Origin: Vibrio neptunius
Lineage (GTDB): Bacteria > Pseudomonadota > Gammaproteobacteria > Enterobacterales > Vibrionaceae
Reading direction: 5' to 3'
NCBI GenBank assembly: GCA_019339365.1
Contig: CP079859.1
Span: forward strand, 1,736,001 to 1,800,000
DNA: 64,000 nucleotides
The translations under genes and the position numbers were made by a program. Positions within the stretch are counted from its first letter, which is position 1, and each line of letters starts with the position of its first letter. Below are positions 61,137-64,000 of the stretch, piece after piece. The notes beneath the pieces were generated by a model. The model was given only the letters and a program-made list of their open reading frames with translations, searched no databases and was not told the DNA's origin.

Positions 61137-63638
61137 CTAGTGCACACAAGCAGACAACGCTGATGCCAGCATCTGATCCAATGCCTGCTTTGATGTGGGT
61201 TTGGATAAACGCCCATCCATAACTTCACTAATTCTTTTCAGTTCCTTTTCTCCCGATTCGCCTGACAGAGCAATGATGGGAAGAGATGGGTGTGAACGCT
61301 TGATTATAGTTGCTGCTTCAAATCCATCCATTATCGGCATTTGAATGTCCATAAAGACGAGGCTAATTGGATGGTTCTCAATTACCTCAATGGCGACTTG
61401 TCCATTGTTTGCCAGTAGAACGTTATAACCCAATTGCTCAAGATAAAGCTTAGCGAGTGAAAGCTGAACTTGTTTGTCGTCTACAACGAGGATAAGAGGT
61501 TTCTCTGAAGTGGTTGTTGAATTGGCGATAGACGTGGGCAAAGTTCTGACATCGTCAGCGCTTACAATCGCTTCTTTGGCGTGGAATTCCTCCTCTGTGT
61601 TTGAAGTAACAGGAAAACTCAAATAGAACCTTGTATATTCATCGACTTTCGAGTCGCATTGAATCGTTCCACCAAAGGCGTTCATGACTCGTTTGCAGTA
61701 ACCTAACCCTAAACCACTCCCTCCAGTTTTATTGTGACTGAAAAAATCTTCGAATATACGTGCTAAGTAGATTTGAGGTATCCCAGGGCCTGTGTCCGTG
61801 AAAATGACATGATTTTGGAAGCGTCCTTTTTCTGTCTGGATGATTATTTGGCTATCAGGATATAAATCAAAGTAATAGATGGCATTGCGTAGCAAGTTGA
61901 ACAAGACGAAATTGAATAAAGTTTGATTAATATTGGCCACAAAATCCTGCTCGACAGACACTTGTACGCGCTGGCGAAGCGATTTATCGTGGAAGCTGTA
62001 CTGACTAACGGCAACATTAATAGCAGAAGCTATCGATGAAGGCATAACCGGTTCTTCAGCCAATGATGGTTTACTGACTTCTCGAACTATTATGTCGATC
62101 AGTTGACGACCTCTATTTATGGCGTCTCTCCCCTTACTTAAGTGCTGAGCGAGCTGCTCTGGCGGTCGACTAAGTTCGATACCGTGATTTAAATGTTCGA
62201 ATTCAAATTGCAGTTGTGCGAAAGGGCTTTGCATCTCATTTGCAATGGAGCTGGCGAGTGCTTGTGATTGTTTCACCTTCCGCTCGTGGTTTATGTACAC
62301 CTGAACTTTTTTGAACACTCGCTCTAGCGCAGATAGTTCTTCGTTGGAGAAATAGACGCCGCCACTTTTTGAGCTTGAAACTAGGACATGAGATAGTTTG
62401 TTTTGACGTTCATAGAGCGGTAAGACAAGGGCAGAGTTAGTTTCATTCATTCTATGATGAATAGCCCTAAGTGTTTGATCACATGATAGAAGTAAAGCCT
62501 CTTCAACTTCTTCGATAACGAGAGAACTACTGTTGTTTGCAAAATACGAGCGGTAGAGATCTGCACCATGAGAATCATCAAGCAAGCGAAGTTGATCTTT
62601 GGGAACTCCGAGATAAATCGCTAGTTGTTCCATGGCTGTAGAAGGTGAACTCCTAAAGTCTACTTCTAGTTGAGAAATCTTGTCGACGGGGCACATTACA
62701 TCCCCGTACAAGACTTGACTCACGCCCTGCCTAACCACTTTATAAAGTGGTTGCCATGTCATACCAACAATCAAAACAACAAATAGGATCTCGAAGAGTT
62801 CTGCACTGTCACCAGAGAAGGGCAGCAATATTGCGCACGCATAGATGACGGCAGTTATTCCGATACTAAGAGCAACAAAACATATATACTTGGGGCTATA
62901 AAACCTCGATGTCAGCAGTGCATAACCCATCAAAAGCATTTCGCTGATTGAGAGCATTGGTGGTAACCAAGTCAATGAGAAATCATCGAAGAAAAAAGTG
63001 ACACCAACTTGAATGATAGCTGTGGAACACATGAAAATAGCGATGCCTAATATCATGTAGTTGATACGGTTCCGTCTGATTTGACTTGTACAATTTTTTA
63101 GGGACAGCAAATTAACAAGCGTCAGAAAAATGATGGTGGTAAAACCAAGAAAGAAGTATTTGGTGAAAGGGCCAAACTCTAATTGAAACTCACTCGGACC
63201 TACTATCTCTATACCGCTAACTGTCCACCCAGGGATCAGATTGACCACAACGCCAAATATAGAAATAAACGCAACCAATACCCCTTGCCACATCGGGGCA
63301 GATCGGCCCGTGTAGTGTTTGTGTAGCTTGGCGATAAAGCAACATGCGCAAGCAAAGGCAAGCGAGGTCGCTAAGTTGGCAATAATAGCCATGTTGATTG
63401 CCACTTCATCACTAAAATGCACCAGTAAGCCAGTATGAAAATAGCTATTGCTAAGAATCCATATGGAGACGCCAATTGAGTAGCAAATATAGTAGCTATA
63501 CTGCCACAAACTCAGTGCTCCATGACGTTTGGCAAGTACTGTACAAAAGTACACAGCCCAAATCAGCACCAATAGGGCGGTTAAAATTAAAACCACCGCC
63601 TTGGTATACATAAGTTGACTCAATAAATAACTGAACAT
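61137..63638 (-). CDS. LuxN-like quorum-sensing hybrid sensor kinase lacking the phospho-accepting histidine
   Basis: The 833-residue protein resembles V. harveyi LuxN throughout. An N-terminal domain of about nine membrane helices carries GPSEFQLEFGPFTKYFF and FSLTWLPPMLSISEMLLMGYALLTSRFYSPKYI. A DHp region, an HATPase domain (N box FNLLRNAIYYF; G boxes DTGPGI and GGSGLGLGY) and a C-terminal receiver (VVDDK, FMDIQMP with Asp764, SKP lysine) follow. The DHp H-box reads ASSIANEMQSPFAQ where LuxN has IAHEMRNPLAQ, so Asn467 (codon AAT, 62238-62240) replaces the histidine. Autophosphorylation should be lost; phosphatase or ligand-sensing function may remain. No luxM lies in the 360 bases upstream. 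Confidence 0.9.
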   Translation of the reverse strand: MFSYLLSQLMYTKAVVLILTALLVLIWAVYFCTVLAKRHGALSLWQYSYYICYSIGVSIWILSNSYFHTGLLVHFSDEVAINMAIIANLATSLAFACACCFIAKLHKHYTGRSAPMWQGVLVAFISIFGVVVNLIPGWTVSGIEIVGPSEFQLEFGPFTKYFFLGFTTIIFLTLVNLLSLKNCTSQIRRNRINYMILGIAIFMCSTAIIQVGVTFFFDDFSLTWLPPMLSISEMLLMGYALLTSRFYSPKYICFVALSIGITAVIYACAILLPFSGDSAELFEILFVVLIVGMTWQPLYKVVRQGVSQVLYGDVMCPVDKISQLEVDFRSSPSTAMEQLAIYLGVPKDQLRLLDDSHGADLYRSYFANNSSSLVIEEVEEALLLSCDQTLRAIHHRMNETNSALVLPLYERQNKLSHVLVSSSKSGGVYFSNEELSALERVFKKVQVYINHERKVKQSQALASSIANEMQSPFAQLQFEFEHLNHGIELSRPPEQLAQHLSKGRDAINRGRQLIDIIVREVSKPSLAEEPVMPSSIASAINVAVSQYSFHDKSLRQRVQVSVEQDFVANINQTLFNFVLFNLLRNAIYYFDLYPDSQIIIQTEKGRFQNHVIFTDTGPGIPQIYLARIFEDFFSHNKTGGSGLGLGYCKRVMNAFGGTIQCDSKVDEYTRFYLSFPVTSNTEEEFHAKEAIVSADDVRTLPTSIANSTTTSEKPLILVVDDKQVQLSLAKLYLEQLGYNVLLANNGQVAIEVIENHPISLVFMDIQMPIMDGFEAATIIKRSHPSLPIIALSGESGEKELKRISEVMDGRLSKPTSKQALDQMLASALSACVH

Positions 63639-64000
63639 GATGTTCTGCTTTCACCAGTTTTGACGTTACGAACGTTGGCCCGAATTTTATTTGTAGTTAT
63701 CGTCAATGTTCATTGGGAGCCTAGTAATTATCCAATGCGAAGGTGACAAAGTTTAAGCTACCCTCGGACGATATGTGTAGTGGTTCAACGCTTGGAAGTC
63801 TTGTGTACATGACAAAAAAAAATTATGCAACCTGTTTTTTATTTGTGTCTGAGCTCTGTCTCATTATTTATATTAAAGTTTTCTAACCAGACGAGTTAAG
63901 GAGTGGATTCTGAGCGAATGTAGTTAAGTCAGGTTGAATGTTTTTAGTACGACACTTGGTATTGCGATGAATTTAAAAGCAGATCATCTGGACTTAAGCG
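63639..64000. other. Region upstream of the luxN-like gene to window end
   Basis: AT-rich, with no complete gene on either strand. There is no luxM-type synthase on the minus strand. An open plus-strand frame starts at ATG 63967 (MNLKADHLDLS...) and runs off the window; it lacks a clear ribosome site and is too short to identify. Confidence 0.45.

Noticed and set aside
61137..63638. CqsS or another autoinducer kinase instead of LuxN
   Set aside because: The nine-helix N-terminal region and the GPSEFQLEFGPFTKYFF and FSLTWLPPMLSISEM stretches match LuxN much better than CqsS, which has a shorter membrane domain.

Overview
The window reads as a stretch of a Vibrio chromosome (Gammaproteobacteria). 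The supporting signs are a LuxN-family quorum-sensing hybrid kinase, a VicH-type H-NS, an AspS-type type II secretion pilotin, a BsrV-type periplasmic racemase, a MneA-type manganese exporter, and gene neighbourhoods (htpX to purB to his; pspF/pspABC next to an RND pump with two adaptors) that I recall from Vibrio cholerae chromosome 1. I see no tRNA, rRNA, CRISPR array, IS element, integron or phage, so this is mostly core genome.

Layout. 300-7380 (+): htpX, then an eight-gene, tightly overlapping membrane-lipid/redox operon (NTF2-like, SDR, FAD oxidoreductase, DUF1365, Cfa-like methyltransferase, DUF2878, chalcone-isomerase-like, DUF3833 lipoprotein) behind a strong 10-bp inverted repeat. 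7461-10749 (-): mnmA-hflD-purB. 10943-15768: small acidic protein, gsk with a PurR box, hns (-), an NhaC-type antiporter. 15920-23288 (+): hisL leader and attenuator, then hisGDCBHAFIE. 23573-30109: chemoreceptor, bsrV, mneA (-) divergent from ppaC, DUF2750, DUF2927 (-). 30138-36481 (-): sapABCDF and pspF. 36697-43496 (+): pspA behind a sigma-54 promoter, pspBC, and a two-adaptor RND pump. 43558-48917: tag, lipase foldase and lipase, metC, cls. 49322-52755 (+): NSS-family transporter, pseudouridine synthase, methyltransferase, a small membrane protein. 52786-56878 (-): ynjBCD-like ABC importer plus a CDP-alcohol phosphatidyltransferase. 57083-60846: small genes including DUF1289, aspS-like, yciI, yciA and yciB. 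61137-63638 (-): LuxN-like receptor kinase.

Two results stand out. First, at least eleven loci are broken or falsely fused by single-base length changes in mononucleotide runs (htpX, DUF1365, cfa, DUF2878/chalcone-isomerase-like, mnmA, hisG, sapC, the RND permease, the NSS transporter, ynjB, yciB). A/T runs are always one base too long, and G/C runs are one too short in five of six cases. This looks like homopolymer sequencing error, so I annotate each gene over its full reconstructed span. Second, the LuxN-like kinase has Asn (codon 467) where LuxN has its phospho-accepting His, while its ATP-binding motifs and receiver Asp are intact, and no luxM synthase lies in the 360 bases upstream.

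All family names come from reading motifs and recalled homologues. No database search was run.
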